NCBI GenBank assembly: GCA_944470555.2
Contig: OX104132.1
Location: forward strand, 18,547,755 to 18,611,754
Source of the DNA: Heterobilharzia americana
Lineage: Eukaryota > Platyhelminthes > Trematoda > Strigeidida > Schistosomatidae
Direction of reading: 5' to 3'
DNA length: 64,000 bases
Part shown: positions 33,725-44,699 of the stretch, piece by piece
Numbering within the stretch: the stretch's first letter is position 1
Layout of the letters: each line of letters starts with the position of its first letter
Program-made: the position numbers and the translations under genes
Notes under the pieces: generated by a model
What the model saw: the letters and a program-made list of their open reading frames with translations, nothing else
Databases searched by the model: none
Told to the model about the DNA's origin: nothing

Positions 33725-35230
33725 ATGGCTTATCATCATCAATATCAACATAAGACCAGGCATTACTGCGTAACGAACCGAGTTGTCAAAGCTCATAACA
33801 GTACATCAAGTGAAAAGGCAGCAAGGTACAAGATGAAGATAAGAAACTTCAGTCAAAAGAAATATAAAGTACGAAGAGAGAGAAAATGGTGAGATCCGGT
33901 ATAGCGTTAAGATGTGGATAATGTGTGTATACATCTGCGCCACTGACTTCTGTCATGAGACACATAACCTAGAGTCTCCAACCACTGGTTCCTCTTGTCT
34001 CATCCTGTGGACACCAACCAGCTAGTCTGCATTGCCCCACATGGCTCAAACCAACAATCAAAGACTTCATACATTGGTGCCATGCTTTAGTCTAGCCACC
34101 TCAGGCCTTTTTCCAGCCTGGACCTACTTCGGCCAACATTGTGTGACGAGGCAGTCGGCGACTAGGCATATGTAATACGTGTCCCAACCACCTCAATCGA
34201 TGAAGGTTCAGAACCTCGTCAACTGATTTACCTCCACTCCCTAAAACTCTACACCTGACGTCTGCGTTACTCACGTGGTGACACAGCCATACAGAAGAAC
34301 AGAGTGGACTGGTGCGAAGTACATGTGACTCTTAATAGATAATCGGATATCACGGCGGCGCCATAAGTGGCGTACGTTGGCAAAAGCCAACCAAGCATTT
34401 TGTATCCGAGTAGAGATTTCATCGACAACTGAGCCACTAGAGCTGATCCTACCTCCCAGGTAAGTGAAGTAGTCGACACACTTAATCACTGCACTCTCTA
34501 TTGTCAGCCGTAACACCGCTGAAGACCAATCCTGGAGCAACAATTTCATTTTGGATGGTAAGAAAAGCGTTCTAAACATTCTCACATTCCCACTCTGAGG
34601 GTTCAGAAGACTGCATTTTGTCAGCGTCTTCACCTAACAGGACTATGTCATCTCCATACTCTAGGTCTAACGAAAATTCTCCTGCGATTAGGTCAACGTC
34701 TGTGTAATCAGGTGACGAAAGGAAGACCTCCATAAGGATATCTATGATGAAATTGAATAAGAATGGAGACAGTGGGCACCCATGACGGACAGCGCTCGAT
34801 GAGCATAGCTCCCTGGATATCTCGCCATAGGCTTCAACACGCCCAGTAGCGTTCTAGTAAAGAGCCTTCAATAAGGTGATGCACTTACTCGGTACGCCTT
34901 TCAGTGAGAGACATTGCCATAAGACTTCTCGATCAACGGAGTCGAATGCCGCCTTCAGGTCGAGAAATACAGTTACTGTCGGGCGTCAGTAAGCGTGCCT
35001 ATGTTCCAGAACCTGGTGCAGTGTGAATATTTGGTCGATACACCCGCAACCGGGTCTAAATCCTGTCTGGTTTTCTAGGGCTTGCTGTTCCCGAGCTCCA
35101 CCTAGGAGAACCTAGGGTCTTGAACACTATATTCGTCAGGCTGATTCGTCTGCGGTTATCACAAGAGGACTTCTCGCCTTTCCTGCAGACTGGCATAATC
35201 AGTGATCGTATTTGATTCCCATATACTGGC
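33725..35230 (-). mobile_element. RTE LINE family B fragment, RT to 3' end
   Basis: On the minus strand RT pieces appear in order: 'DFKAAFDSVDREVLWQCLSLKGVP'-like at about 34880-34960, GCPLSPFLFNF-like at about 34740-34790, YGDDIVLL-like at about 34640-34680, then ITYLGGRISSSGSVVDEIS-like text at about 34390-34470. Later come the LHRL region and the 3' UTR. The 34271-34633 frame is part of it. Frameshifts are frequent. About 33757-34385 is a near-identical twin of 26116-26746. Confidence 0.82.
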
Positions 35231-36279
35231 TAACACTTCCGTTAACCTAAGAAATGGCTGCTAACATGCGTCATGAAACAGGTGAGAAGCTGATTCTTGG
35301 GACCTAGAACAGGTGCATGATATCCTATTGTGAAATTACATGCAAGTTACTCATCACAGATAATCAGTTGCCAATCATAACTCGTAAGTATGGTATGTGC
35401 TTCACACCATGGAAACGCAGTGGTTTGCAACGCATAAGCAACCATGCTTGCACTGACATCTAGAAGTGGACACTTCAAAGTGTTCAGGAAGTTGGCGACA
35501 TGACATGTCGAACGGTCCATTCAATGTGAGAGTGATACACCAGTGTAGACCACCAGCAGCGTCGTTGCCATGTTAGTCTGACAAATGTGGTTTATCTCTG
35601 ATCTACGTAACTACAAAAATACCACGATACAGCTAACTTCAGCGTTTAGGATAAATAGCTAAAGGTTGGTGGATTAATGTTACACTCCATGGATGATCTT
35701 CAGACGCCAGATCTCGGTACAACTAATGAGATGAATGACATATCCAAACTTAATATTTTGCCTCCGTTAGCAAACAATAGTAATACAGCAATAAGATTCG
35801 AGCTGAGTTCGTGATAGGTTCAAAATCTTTGTCCAACTTCATCCGAATTTCTAACGGGTGAACATAACGACAATAGAAAATGCTTCGGAAAATTGGTCAA
35901 CTGGTATGAGCTCGCTCATTGATGGTACATAAAGTAAGTGTAATAACACATCTAAGAATGTTATGTATGCTGACATACCTTGATCACTCAAGCATAGACA
36001 AACTGTTTACACTCCATGGATAACTAGCCAGACCAATAAACCATTGTGTCGAGGTATAACATTGTGTAACCTCTTCGTCACAACGGATCTCAGACTGTGT
36101 TGTGAGGTCTAGAATACTTGCAAGAGCCTGGCTAAAAAATCTAGGCTAATGTGCGAGAAGCTCGTGGAGGATTCCCAGCGCTACCACAAGCAATTAAACC
36201 TAACTGTTTAATGTACCACTGAAACAATCGGGAACATTCAGGGATTGGGACGACACTATCCTCAGTTCATCCAAAACAA
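35231..36279. other. No feature recognised
   Basis: Intronic sequence of H2A.Z. I see no open frame of note and no repeat that recurs elsewhere in the window. Confidence 0.35.
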
Positions 36280-36800
36280 ATGAACAAAAACATCCACTAG
36301 GTATCGATAAATTACTCTTGAGCAAGTTCATCGGCAGTATCACCACCTGGTAGATTTAAATCTCAACATTGGCGATATGAACGCCCCAAATGAGGTGGCA
36401 TCCGTTAGCTGCAGGAAACTTTGACAAGGTCTTTTACCCATGTCTCTATAAAAAGCTCGAAGTCATTGGTATGGTGAAGCATTGGACCAAGAATGTCACC
36501 CAACTCTACGTGAATCAGTTGCCCGGGACTACGTTTTACATCCTAATATTTGCAAACCATATTAAAACCTGGAGACTTAACAGTGATGAGGACATACTGC
36601 TTCTACAGGTTGACCTCAATGCGTCAGTGCATTGGTCCACGAATGCGGGCCAGATACCATTAGACATAGTCATGATATTAGGTCGCGAATATCCGTATGA
36701 CTTGTTTAAAGGCATGTTGCTGTAACTGGTTATAAAGACGAGTATCGTGGTTAGCCATGATCGTGAACCAACTAACTGTAGAGCAGCAGCTTGTCGTCAT
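36280..36800 (+). mobile_element. CR1/jockey-like LINE RT fragment
   Basis: The frame at 36390-36725 contains FDKVFYPCLYKKLEVIGMV, then FANHIKTWRL (a decayed FADD with H for the first D) and LQVDLNASVHWSTNAG, followed by ILGREYPYDL. Order and spacing match motifs of CR1/jockey-type reverse transcriptases (SKAFDKV.H..L..KL...G, FADD, DL..L..WS..N). The copy is truncated at both ends. Confidence 0.6.
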
Positions 36801-37115
36801 TGCAAAAACCCTTCCAGAGCTTTGATGAGAACATACCTCAGACCTCACACCCTACGCATGTAGGATACTATTTGCAGTAGAAGACTGGAGCAGTAAGCCT
36901 ATGTATAAAGTATGGAACTGGAATAACAGTGAGTCCAGACGGTAAGAGACAAGATGGTTAAGGGGCTTCACAACCCTTCTTACATAGAAACATCAAATTG
37001 GTTGGATTTTCTTTCAGTTCTAGTGTAGAATGAGAAATAACCTCACTTATTGTCGCCTATTCCATAATGATTTATGTTTTACCTTATTTGTTTTGTTCTT
37101 CAAGAATCTTTCCCC

Positions 37116-37420
37116 TTAGAGGACATTACCAAAAGGTTCGTAAACGAAACGTGACGGTGGAGTCCCACCTTTCCTGTCAGTCGAGGATCCAGGAAAGTTG
37201 ACTTTCATCTCTCCAAAGCAGAATGTATTTTTCAGTACTTCAGTGCAGTCTTCACTGTAAACTGAGGTCAGCACTCCTACCAGTATTCCCGAAAATGTCC
37301 CAATGATGAGCCCAGCGCACATCACAAGAAAGGTAGTCCTTCGGCTACTGAGCCACCTGAGGTTTGGGAAATCCCTTAGTCTAGACGAATTGCACCAAAG
37401 GCTATTGTCCTTCTTGAATG
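37116..37420 (-). CDS. Possible terminal exon of a membrane protein (unrecognised)
   Basis: The minus-strand frame ends with TAA at 37116 and reads RRTTFLVMCAGLIIGTF, SGILVGVLTSVY, then SEDCTEVLKNTFCFGEMK and a polar tail to FGNVL. The 25-residue hydrophobic stretch is a good transmembrane helix. The open frame reaches 37583, but from about 37420 upward the plus strand reads as an RTE piece (RRNQLPKDWKDGMI), so the true exon start is probably lower, at one of several AG sites I cannot choose between. It may belong with 39477-39724. Family unknown; chance ORF is the alternative. Confidence 0.35.
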
Positions 37421-37545
37421 ACGTCACCGTTTTGTCGCTAGATGAACTACTTAATATGTCTGTACGTCGGAACCAGCTTCCAAAAGACTGGAAAGACGGT
37501 ATGATCAGCTTAGTTTTCAAGGTAGATAGTTGGCAACTAATGTAA
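37420..37545 (+). mobile_element. RTE LINE RT scrap
   Basis: Plus strand VRRNQLPKDWKDGMISLVFK resembles the conserved 'W..E.VP.DW..G....I.KKGD' segment of RTE reverse transcriptases. The rest is lost. Confidence 0.4.
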
Positions 37546-38049
37546 GTAGTAACCTGTAAGAAGTGAGGTCCTACCCGGAACAATTTTTGGTTCTCTCCTT
37601 TTCTTGATGTAAGTGAACTCTAGGATGTGATCAAGTCAGTAGCGTCATCATTTGCCGACGCGAACAGATGGAAGGTCAGACAGGGACGCTACAAGCGAGA
37701 ATAACTGCATTTGTCAAATGGTTCAAGTATAAGTGTCTAGGAATTAGCTTCAGCAAATGTGCAGTTAAGCATACTGGTCGTAGACCACAATGCTATCAGT
37801 CATCGCTAGAAAGGCTCGGTGGAGGACTGCTGCACGTGTTTGGTTCGGACATATGTCTGCATCCTAATAGATGTAGAGAGACTTAAGCAACGAGACCACT
37901 ACACGTGCAGCTCAGAAATGATAGCACTAAGGTCGATTTCAGTGGGAAACGGGCTAGGCAGTTATCGGAACAGAACAATCACTCATCCGGAAGCTTGGTG
38001 CTATCTCCAATCTGGTGCGAAAACAGCACTGAAGACTGTAGTCGACTCT

Positions 38050-39425
38050 TAAACATTGGTTAAAAAGACCCAATGGATTTCAGCAGCTTCTTCTGAATTA
38101 ACGGTAACAGCTCCATTTCTCGACCTGAAAGCAGTACTCAAATACGTCGACCGAGAAGTATTATGGCAATGTCTGATTGAAACGTGTACCAAGTATTTCA
38201 CCCCAGTGAAGGCTCTACTCAAACACCTAAGAGCTCATTCAAGTTAATGGTGAGATATCAGGTGAGTTGTGTACGTCGAATGGTGTCAATCAAGGTTGCC
38301 CACTCTCTCCATTCCTATCCAATTTAATCACATATCTTTACGGAGGTCTCCCCCCTCGTCATCTGAATGCACTCGGATTAACCTAATCGCAGGAGAATTC
38401 TTGGTAGACCCTGAATACACAGATGACATAGTCCTGTTAGTTGAAGACGCTGACAAAATGCAGTCTTATGAACACCGTGAGTAGCAATTCGGGAATGTTT
38501 ACAATGCGTTTCTCACCACCCAAAAGAAAATCGTTGCTCCAGGATTGGTCTTTAACGATGCCCCGGCTAACAATAAGGAGTGATGTGGTTGAGCACATCT
38601 ACCACTCCAATTACCTGGGAAGTCGGATCAGCCCTAGTGGGTCAGTGACAGACGAAACCTTTGCACGAATACAAAAGTCTCAGTTCGATTTTGCCTACTT
38701 ACGTCATTTGTGGCGCCGCCGCGAGATATCCGATTGTCTATTAAGGGTCGAGTGTACTGTACTGTAGTCCTCTCTCTTCTACTCTACGGCTGTGAAACTT
38801 GACCAGCGAAGGTAGAAGACATCAGTAGGCTTAATGTGTTTGACCACTACTGCCTCCCTTCGTAGCATAAACCGTGTTTTATGGTGTCACCACGTGAATA
38901 TAAACAGAAGTCAGGTGTAGAGTTTTAGGAGACGTTAGTCACTTGATGTGGTTGTAAGCCTTCATCGACTGAGATGTCTGGGACATGTGTTACGCGTGTC
39001 TAACCTCTGTGTGTCTCGTCACACAATGTTGCACGAATTAGGTTTATGGTGGAAAAAGGCCAGGGGTAGCCAAACTGAAACATGGCATCAATGTATGAAG
39101 TTTTTGACTGTTGATTTGAGCCTTGTGGGGCGACGTAGACCAGCTGGTTAGTGTCCGTGGGATGAGACGAGAGAAACTAGTGGTTGGAGATTGCAGGTGG
39201 TATGGTTCAGAACCGGTTTCACTGGTGCAGACATATGCATACATCATCCTCATATTAACCATAATACTAAATCTCATCATTTCCTCTTTCTTACCACTCC
39301 CTTTTCCTTTCGACTGGTTTTTCTTTCCTTTATCTATCATTTTACCGCCTTGTACTTGATGTGCCGATATGAGGTTTGGTAAACTGGACCGTTACGCAGC
39401 AATGCCTGGTCATACGCTGCTCTTG
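38050..39425 (+). mobile_element. RTE LINE family B fragment, RT to 3' end
   Basis: In order: FLDLKAVLKYVDREVLWQCL (38110-38180), VNQGCPLSPF-like (38280-38310), YTDDIVLLVEDADKMQ (38415-38465), NYLGSRISPSGSVTDETFARIQ (38605-38680), LRHLWRRREISDCLLRVE, VVSLHRLRCLGHVLRVSN (38945-39000) and the 3' UTR ending GACCGTTACGCAGCAATGCCTGG. Several frames are used and the copy is inactive. It is in opposite orientation to 33725-35230. Confidence 0.82.
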
Positions 39426-39476
39426 ATAAGGAGGATCCAACAAAGTCCAAACATCTAGATTACAGTGAACGTTTAC

Positions 39477-39724
39477 CGTAGAGTAAGGACCACTGAAACT
39501 CCGTTTCGAAGCGTAATCTGCCCTGTTTTCTGACTCTTTCAAGACGAGACGGTATCTCCACTGTACTGCCGCAAGCAAGAACTAACAGACAGCCTACGGC
39601 TCCGAGGACCGACGACAAATGCAACCCATTAGTAGTGTTGCTCCTTATTTTGTGAATACATATAATTCCTGTGCTTAGAATGACGATAGTACCGGATTCA
39701 TTTATGTCTGACCACATTTGGGAC
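39477..39724 (-). CDS. Possible internal exon of a membrane protein (unrecognised)
   Basis: A 248-bp open segment bounded on the minus strand by an acceptor (atgcaatgggttacag) and a donor (GTAAAC). The reading begins SQMWSDINESGTIVILSTG, continues with a hydrophobic LSSVLGAVGCLLVLACGS and ends in a charged stretch and FQWSLLY. The pattern of hydrophobic segments and the W-rich ends vaguely recalls four-helix claudin-like proteins, but no signature is present. It lies within intron 2 of H2A.Z on the same strand. Phase in 2, phase out 1; the partner at 37116 does not join without assuming another acceptor or exon. Confidence 0.35.
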
Positions 39725-39925
39725 CTGTAACCCATTGCATGGCTAGTAACTTCTCTAAGGCTGACGAACTGCATAAGTACTTACACAACTAGTTTATTCC
39801 AGACGTCTGGCATACTGGTGTTTCCTAGCGTCTGGAAATATGATTATATCCAAATACTAAGAAACCAGACAAAATAAATAAGACTACAAGATGGTGCAAA
39901 CAAATCCAAAAGTAGTCAAACTCAC

Positions 39926-40003
39926 CTGTAAACCAGCGCGATGTGATCGAGATATCGCCTTTGCTTTTGCCTTCCCTGAATCCTTTCCAGCTTTACCGCC
40001 AGC
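39926..40003 (-). CDS. H2A.Z: Histone H2A.Z, N-terminal exon
   Basis: 78 bp, 26 codons in phase 0, reading AGGKAGKDSGKAKAKAISRS then HRAGLQ: the lysine-rich H2A.Z tail with acetylatable Lys residues. Acceptor gtattatttttag upstream and donor GTGAGTTT downstream. It joins in frame to FPVGR in exon 32907-33221. The start Met must lie in the preceding exon. Confidence 0.92.
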
Positions 40004-40041
40004 CTAAAAATAATACGTCATCACAACGCAAAAAAACAAAC

Positions 40042-40044
40042 CAT
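40042..40044 (-). CDS. H2A.Z: Proposed H2A.Z start codon, micro-exon coding end
   Basis: The minus-strand ATG at 40044-40042 is followed by GTTTGTTTT...TTTTTAG, which would be an intron of 38 nt (40004-40041) ending at the acceptor of the next exon. Short 5' introns of 30-40 nt are known in schistosome genes, and phase 0 after ATG fits. GTTTGT is a weak donor, so another upstream ATG/GT cannot be excluded. Confidence 0.45.
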
Positions 40045-40140
40045 TCGGAATTCAAAACCGGGTACAATGTGTTTCGCAACCGCTCAAGAGTGTTCTAAAC
40101 AAACGTAAACTTCAACATGGAGTTCAATCTGCCAATACAG

Positions 40141-40143
40141 GGT

Positions 40144-40177
<34 letters not shown>

Positions 40178-40185
40178 TATATACT
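40141..40185. repeat. (TA)n microsatellite
   Basis: About 40 bp of TA repeats with one interruption, roughly 100 bp upstream of the proposed H2A.Z start on the minus strand. It could influence promoter structure or simply be a repeat. Confidence 0.8.
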
Positions 40186-41930
40186 TTTAATCGCTGTGAA
40201 CTGAAAATATTAAAAGTCATCTGCATGAGAAAGTCAATGTTAGTTGATATTTGTAGGATGAATTAATTTAACTTCAAATGTGAATGGATTTTAAGGGACA
40301 TGTATTTAAGTGTTACGACTGCAAGATGGCTAGTCTGTAGTATGACAGCAGAGACATACATATGTTTTATGGTTGGATAACCTTCTCTACTAATATGAAA
40401 GGGATCTGGATGTCTCGGTTTTAATTTAAATCCGACTACCAACTTTATTGGGAACTTGGTCCCTATCTAGGGCTCAACAGCTTGAAGAGCACTTCCCAGT
40501 TGCATAACCACAGATTTTAGGCGGAAGAATTGGAAAAACTTAGATTGTATCCACGATAGAACAGGAAGTTTGTAAACACTGACTAACCACATAATCTCGT
40601 ACTTTAATATTTCCGTCTGGTCTTAGGCACCAATATGAGGAGTACCACACAGTTTCCTGTACTTCGATACAGAACAGTTGGCCACTGAGAGTGGTTTGTA
40701 ATTCTTCGAAAGTCTGAATCCAACGGATGCATCTTTCGCAGCTTCAGTCTTAGCTACTTCACCAAAGGCATATAAATTCATATTCGTTCACTTCGACCCC
40801 AGTCACGTGTTTGCATCTGAGGTTAGAGCCCCCATGACCTTTTTTTCCCTTTGTTTTGAAAAACAAGACTTTCAAACAAGAAGATGAGCGATGTGCTCCT
40901 TATGGGTACTTCAGCTAGGTAGAATTTATTGGTCTGTCGCTTGGCAATATTCTGCACTTCAGCAGCCTTAGAAAAATGTTTACAGAGGTTATTTGAAGGC
41001 AGTGAAATCGAAAGACTGTGAGTACATCTTAAACAGGATGCAGAGAAAGAAGATAAAGGCTTTCTGGCACCACCCTGTATAGACATAAATTCAGTTCCAC
41101 TCGCGGGCAGTGCTCAACCTAAATAAAAAGCTTGAGAAAACAAAGAATAATATTGCATGCGTTCTCCCAGTTATGAGATGTTAATGGAATTAAATGGGAG
41201 GTAAGTCGCTCTTGAGTGTTAGAATTTGGTACAATCAATTAAGTTGAAACATTATAGCGTGAACAAGTAGGAATCACACCTTTGATGGGTGGTATAACGT
41301 TACTGAAATGCCTCCGCTAGCCGGCCTCGGGACTGCAGGCGAGTTATGCAACTCAAAACGACACTGTCAAACAACGCTGATGTCCTTCCGTGTGCTTTCG
41401 CTCCGGCCATTCCATCAAAACTGTGGAGGTCAGCACCACTGTCGAATTTTGTCGAACCTCAGACCATTCTGGAAGGGAGCTTTCCGCCACTAAACTAAAA
41501 TGTGCTCAGTATTCCTGTCTGATTTTTAGAGACCCAACACTTTTTGCAATTATGGCATACCCGCGGGCCGCGAATGTTTCATCTTTTGACTTCTGCTGTA
41601 AGCTTTCGTAAGATCTATGAACCTCGGAAATGGAATCTTTCGTAGGTACCCTGCACCTAAAAGTCATTCCTGTAGCCCCCACCAGCAAAAACTGACCCGT
41701 GACCCTGCTATGTCAAACCGACATGCATTCCATCGAAACTGAGAAAAATAATTAACGGTGAGCATTGCGTTAAACATGCGCCCAAACAGATTTGAGAAAT
41801 GGAGCTAAAAGCACCATATATTCATGACTGGTTTGTCTCGCACTTCGTCAGAATTTTCAGGTGGTAGTTCAAAATTTTGTGGGCTTTGGAAGTTCAAACG
41901 ACTTTAAAATCATGATCTGTGATTTGCATA
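40186..41930. other. No gene recognised (H2A.Z upstream region)
   Basis: Should include the H2A.Z promoter, but I can point to no box with confidence. A minus-strand frame at 41506-41688 (MTFRCRVPTKDSISEVHRSY ... KIRQEY) has protein-like composition, an acceptor-like gggggctacag before it and an internal GTATGC. I cannot connect it to other exons. Confidence 0.35.
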
Positions 41931-41934
41931 ACAT

Positions 41935-42190
41935 GTGGCTATCACGACTCAAGGCTCTAGCCCACAACGTTCCGGCCTTTGACGCTACTGGTCCAGAGTT
42001 TGAGTCTTAGTGGGAACAATATTGCTCACTGGAAGGCACGTATATATAGCTGATTGCACTGCCGCCCACTAACCATCATCAACATCATAGCTCATAGTAC
42101 GAGCAGTTTCAAAGCGTCCACGCACTAGCCCATATACCAATAGAGACCTGTCAGTTCAATCCATCCAACGACAAGGTAATTCATGCAACA
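41935..42190 (+). repeat. Decayed Sm-alpha-like SINE
   Basis: A tRNA-like part (CCTTTGACGCTACTGGTCCAGAGTTTGAGTC) is followed by AGCCCATATACCAATAGAGACCTGTCAGTTCAATCCATCCAACGAC. This second part parallels 13565-13615 (AGCCTATATGCCAGTAGAGACCGATTAATTTGGTCC). The hammerhead boxes are not recognisable here. Confidence 0.45.
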
Positions 42191-43500
42191 TCACACAGAT
42201 GGCAGATTTCTTAAAATCTGCCGCTCGCAATCACAGAGTAATGAGATATCCTACACTGCTCATTTGCTGTCCCCCGTCCCACTTCCTTTCAGACACGTCT
42301 ATATTATCTGTCCCTAAAACGGGTTTGTTAAGCCCAGTGTGAAGCATTCACATTGTTAAGGTGGAAACGGTGCATGCAAAAAGGCTTATGAAGAGTGAAA
42401 CGAGGGTGAAACTCAGTCATCGCTTGAAAACAAGCACAAATCCCTCTTTATATAAGCACTGAACGGGGAGTTTAGCATCCAACCATTTCATACCTATATC
42501 CCACCTTATAAACGTCAAGACAGAAAGAATGATGTTAGTAGGAGAATAACATGGTACCTTTTTCGTCCTGATGACTTGCAGCAGAACACAGGATATGCAT
42601 TTTTGTTTTATCTTATTCCACCATCTTTTGAGCTACTCGTAACCTAAAAACCTCTAAATATCATACTGCAATATAATTACAGGATAAATCTTTTCGGCTG
42701 CATGCAGTTGGCCAATAGATGAACACTGTGGTCTAGGAAATAATGAAGGCATCTAGGTGAGGTTATCAAGACATGTTATAACGTTTCGGTTACACTTGTT
42801 TCAACGTAGGGCTAGAAAGAAGAATATGAATAGTGATGGAATGCTAAGCAAGGAGATTAGCAAGTTAACTGGTTGGTGACAAAGAACAGACAAGCTGCGT
42901 GGTGGTAGAAAGATTAGATTTATGCACCGAAAGAAAAGAGGTCTAATCGCAAGATGACGTTATAGAATAAATGGAAGGCGTAAACCAGAGGTTCTCCAGA
43001 CAAAGAAACTTATCACAGCTTCCTTACGAGCACGCCTCCGAGTTCAGTCACCAAATCACTACAGCTTTAGCCAGCTTGAGAACGTCTGAATTACGCCGTT
43101 TGTTGATTGCCTTGGGGGATCCCGAGGTATCCAATGCATCCCCTGCATTGATAAGATGCCGACTGACTGCAGATTCGGGGCAAACTTCCTGCTGAAGTTA
43201 AGGCCTTCGGATCAATCCCTGGTGACTTCCACAGTTCCCCGCCGTTATCTCCTATGATGCCAAATATACCAGGCCCTCTTAACAGCTAATGAGTCATCTA
43301 CCACACCTACATTGACCTTCCATATGTGGCGTTGGGGCGACTTTTCCGCAAACGTTTTCTTCGTACTAACGGCACATTCTGCCCCTTCCGACAAGTAAAC
43401 ATACATGAAAGTCACAAACTGCAAAAAAGCGTGAAAGTTACCTTCCTAAGTGTTTAATAGGCACAGCACTTACATCTGGCGTCATAGAAAGGTTAAGTAA
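42191..43500. other. No gene recognised; possible LINE C-terminal scrap
   Basis: At about 43170-43210 the phrase GGGCAAACTTCCTGCTGAAGTTAAGGCCTTCGGATCAA resembles 63945-63985 (GGAACAGACTTCCTGCTAAAAGTAAAGGCCTCCAAATCAA), the CR1-like 'WN.LP' C-terminus. The open frame 42971-43195 overlaps it and is otherwise unidentified. Confidence 0.35.
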
Positions 43501-43510
43501 AGAGGAACAT

Positions 43511-43912
43511 GTGCCCAGGAGAAAGCCCCATGTTAGAATCCTGGCCTCTTTTGTCTGTGTTCTGCTTTGTTATTTTTCCCGCCGCAGAAAAACAACTCAG
43601 TTTCAGTCATCGGCTTCGTTGCAGTCGAAAATAAACTATCCAAGAGACAAACCTTGGATGAAACTATCCTCCGTTGGTCGAAGTGGTACTGCGTTTACGA
43701 TGGCTGGCTACAACCAAGAGAGAAGAATGTTCTTCAGACCAAAACTTCATAATTATCGAAACCTGGGACTTACTGATTATGAAAGCAACCGGGGAATTCT
43801 AGTTCTTGCCTACCGCAGGATTGTAAAGACCCGTGAAAATGGCGGATACGGTGTCCTGGACGTCCACCTGATGCGTCCAAACAAACCTGTTACTTTCCGA
43901 TGCTGGAGTTGA
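43511..43912 (+). CDS. Unidentified open frame (133 codons)
   Basis: Starts with GTG, ends TGA. An early hydrophobic stretch (ILASFVCVLLCYF) is followed by basic sequence and NLGLTDYESNRGILVLAYRR and GGYGVLDVHLMRP. A second frame (43567-43752: SVIGFVAVENKLSKRQ, RWSKWYCVYDGWLQPREK) is also open over the same DNA. Both look protein-like, so a frameshifted gene or element fragment is possible. No family is recognised. A chance ORF cannot be excluded. Confidence 0.25.
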   Translation: MPRRKPHVRILASFVCVLLCYFSRRRKTTQFQSSASLQSKINYPRDKPWMKLSSVGRSGTAFTMAGYNQERRMFFRPKLHNYRNLGLTDYESNRGILVLAYRRIVKTRENGGYGVLDVHLMRPNKPVTFRCWS

Positions 43913-44370
43913 TAGTTGCAGATATTTGGCTTGCACTTATGATATCCACCAAGATTGTGAATCTTTGATGTTAACCGGTACAGAAATACATGAAATTTAA
44001 AGTTCTGGAATCATCGAAGACCAAAAAGTGAAAGACGTGTATATTCGTGAACATTTAATCGTTTTTCTTAGATGAAATATACGATGTGTAACAATGGAAG
44101 CGTTGGCTTCAGGCTTCATCCCTCTCCAGGCAGCACAGGTAATTTTTGAATGCATGCCTTTGTCTTTCCATTGCAACTGCAATATCTCCACTTCTCCACC
44201 TTGTCATTTTAATGCATACCAACTCTTCTGGGATGTTTCACCACATTAACATGCTGCGTTTATGCCCTCTGTCGACAAAATACGTGGGATGTGAGATTAC
44301 CTACTACAAAAAACATGTCATTTCCATAGAAATTTGTTCACACCCGTAAAAGTGGTGAACGTCTGTATAT

Positions 44371-44658
44371 TCAGGGATAAAAATTATTACGTTTATCATC
44401 GTTGCTTAAGACACTTGTGATCCCAATGTGCAGGCCTTTTAATTTATCCTCAGGGAGTCTAAGGTATGGCTTTCCCCCCATCCCCTGGGAGTAAGCGCTA
44501 CTGCGTACAGGCGTGAATTTGCATACACGACTACAGGCAACATGAGAAGAAAACCTGTCGACCTTGGGTTGTACCCAGAAGCAAACTGTTTTGCAGACAA
44601 AGATCAACGTGACTGGAGAGTATACTCTGTTCAGCGCTGTTCTCGGCTCCCTTTCCAT
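44371..44658 (-). CDS. Unidentified open frame (95 codons)
   Basis: Starts with ATG on the minus strand and ends TGA. Contains CKTVCFWVQPKVDRF, and a tail SAYSQGMGGKPYLRLPEDKL then KGLHIGITSVLSNDDKRN. Composition is balanced and protein-like. No domain, no splice partner and no repeat relationship is seen. Confidence 0.25.
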   Translation of the reverse strand: MEREPRTALNRVYSPVTLIFVCKTVCFWVQPKVDRFSSHVACSRVCKFTPVRSSAYSQGMGGKPYLRLPEDKLKGLHIGITSVLSNDDKRNNFYP

Positions 44659-44699
44659 CGCATTACTCTTTTCATTTTTTAATTCAGGATATGAGAATC

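Larger units (their letters stand above)
33222..39925 (-). other. H2A.Z: H2A.Z intron 2 (6704 bp) with nested repeats
   Basis: Bounded by a GTGAG donor (complement of 39921-39925) and the TATAG acceptor at 33222-33226. It splits the protein between LQ and FPVGR, in front of the histone fold. It contains RTE family B fragments in both orientations, a CR1-like RT piece and two candidate exons of a membrane protein on the same strand. Confidence 0.85.
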
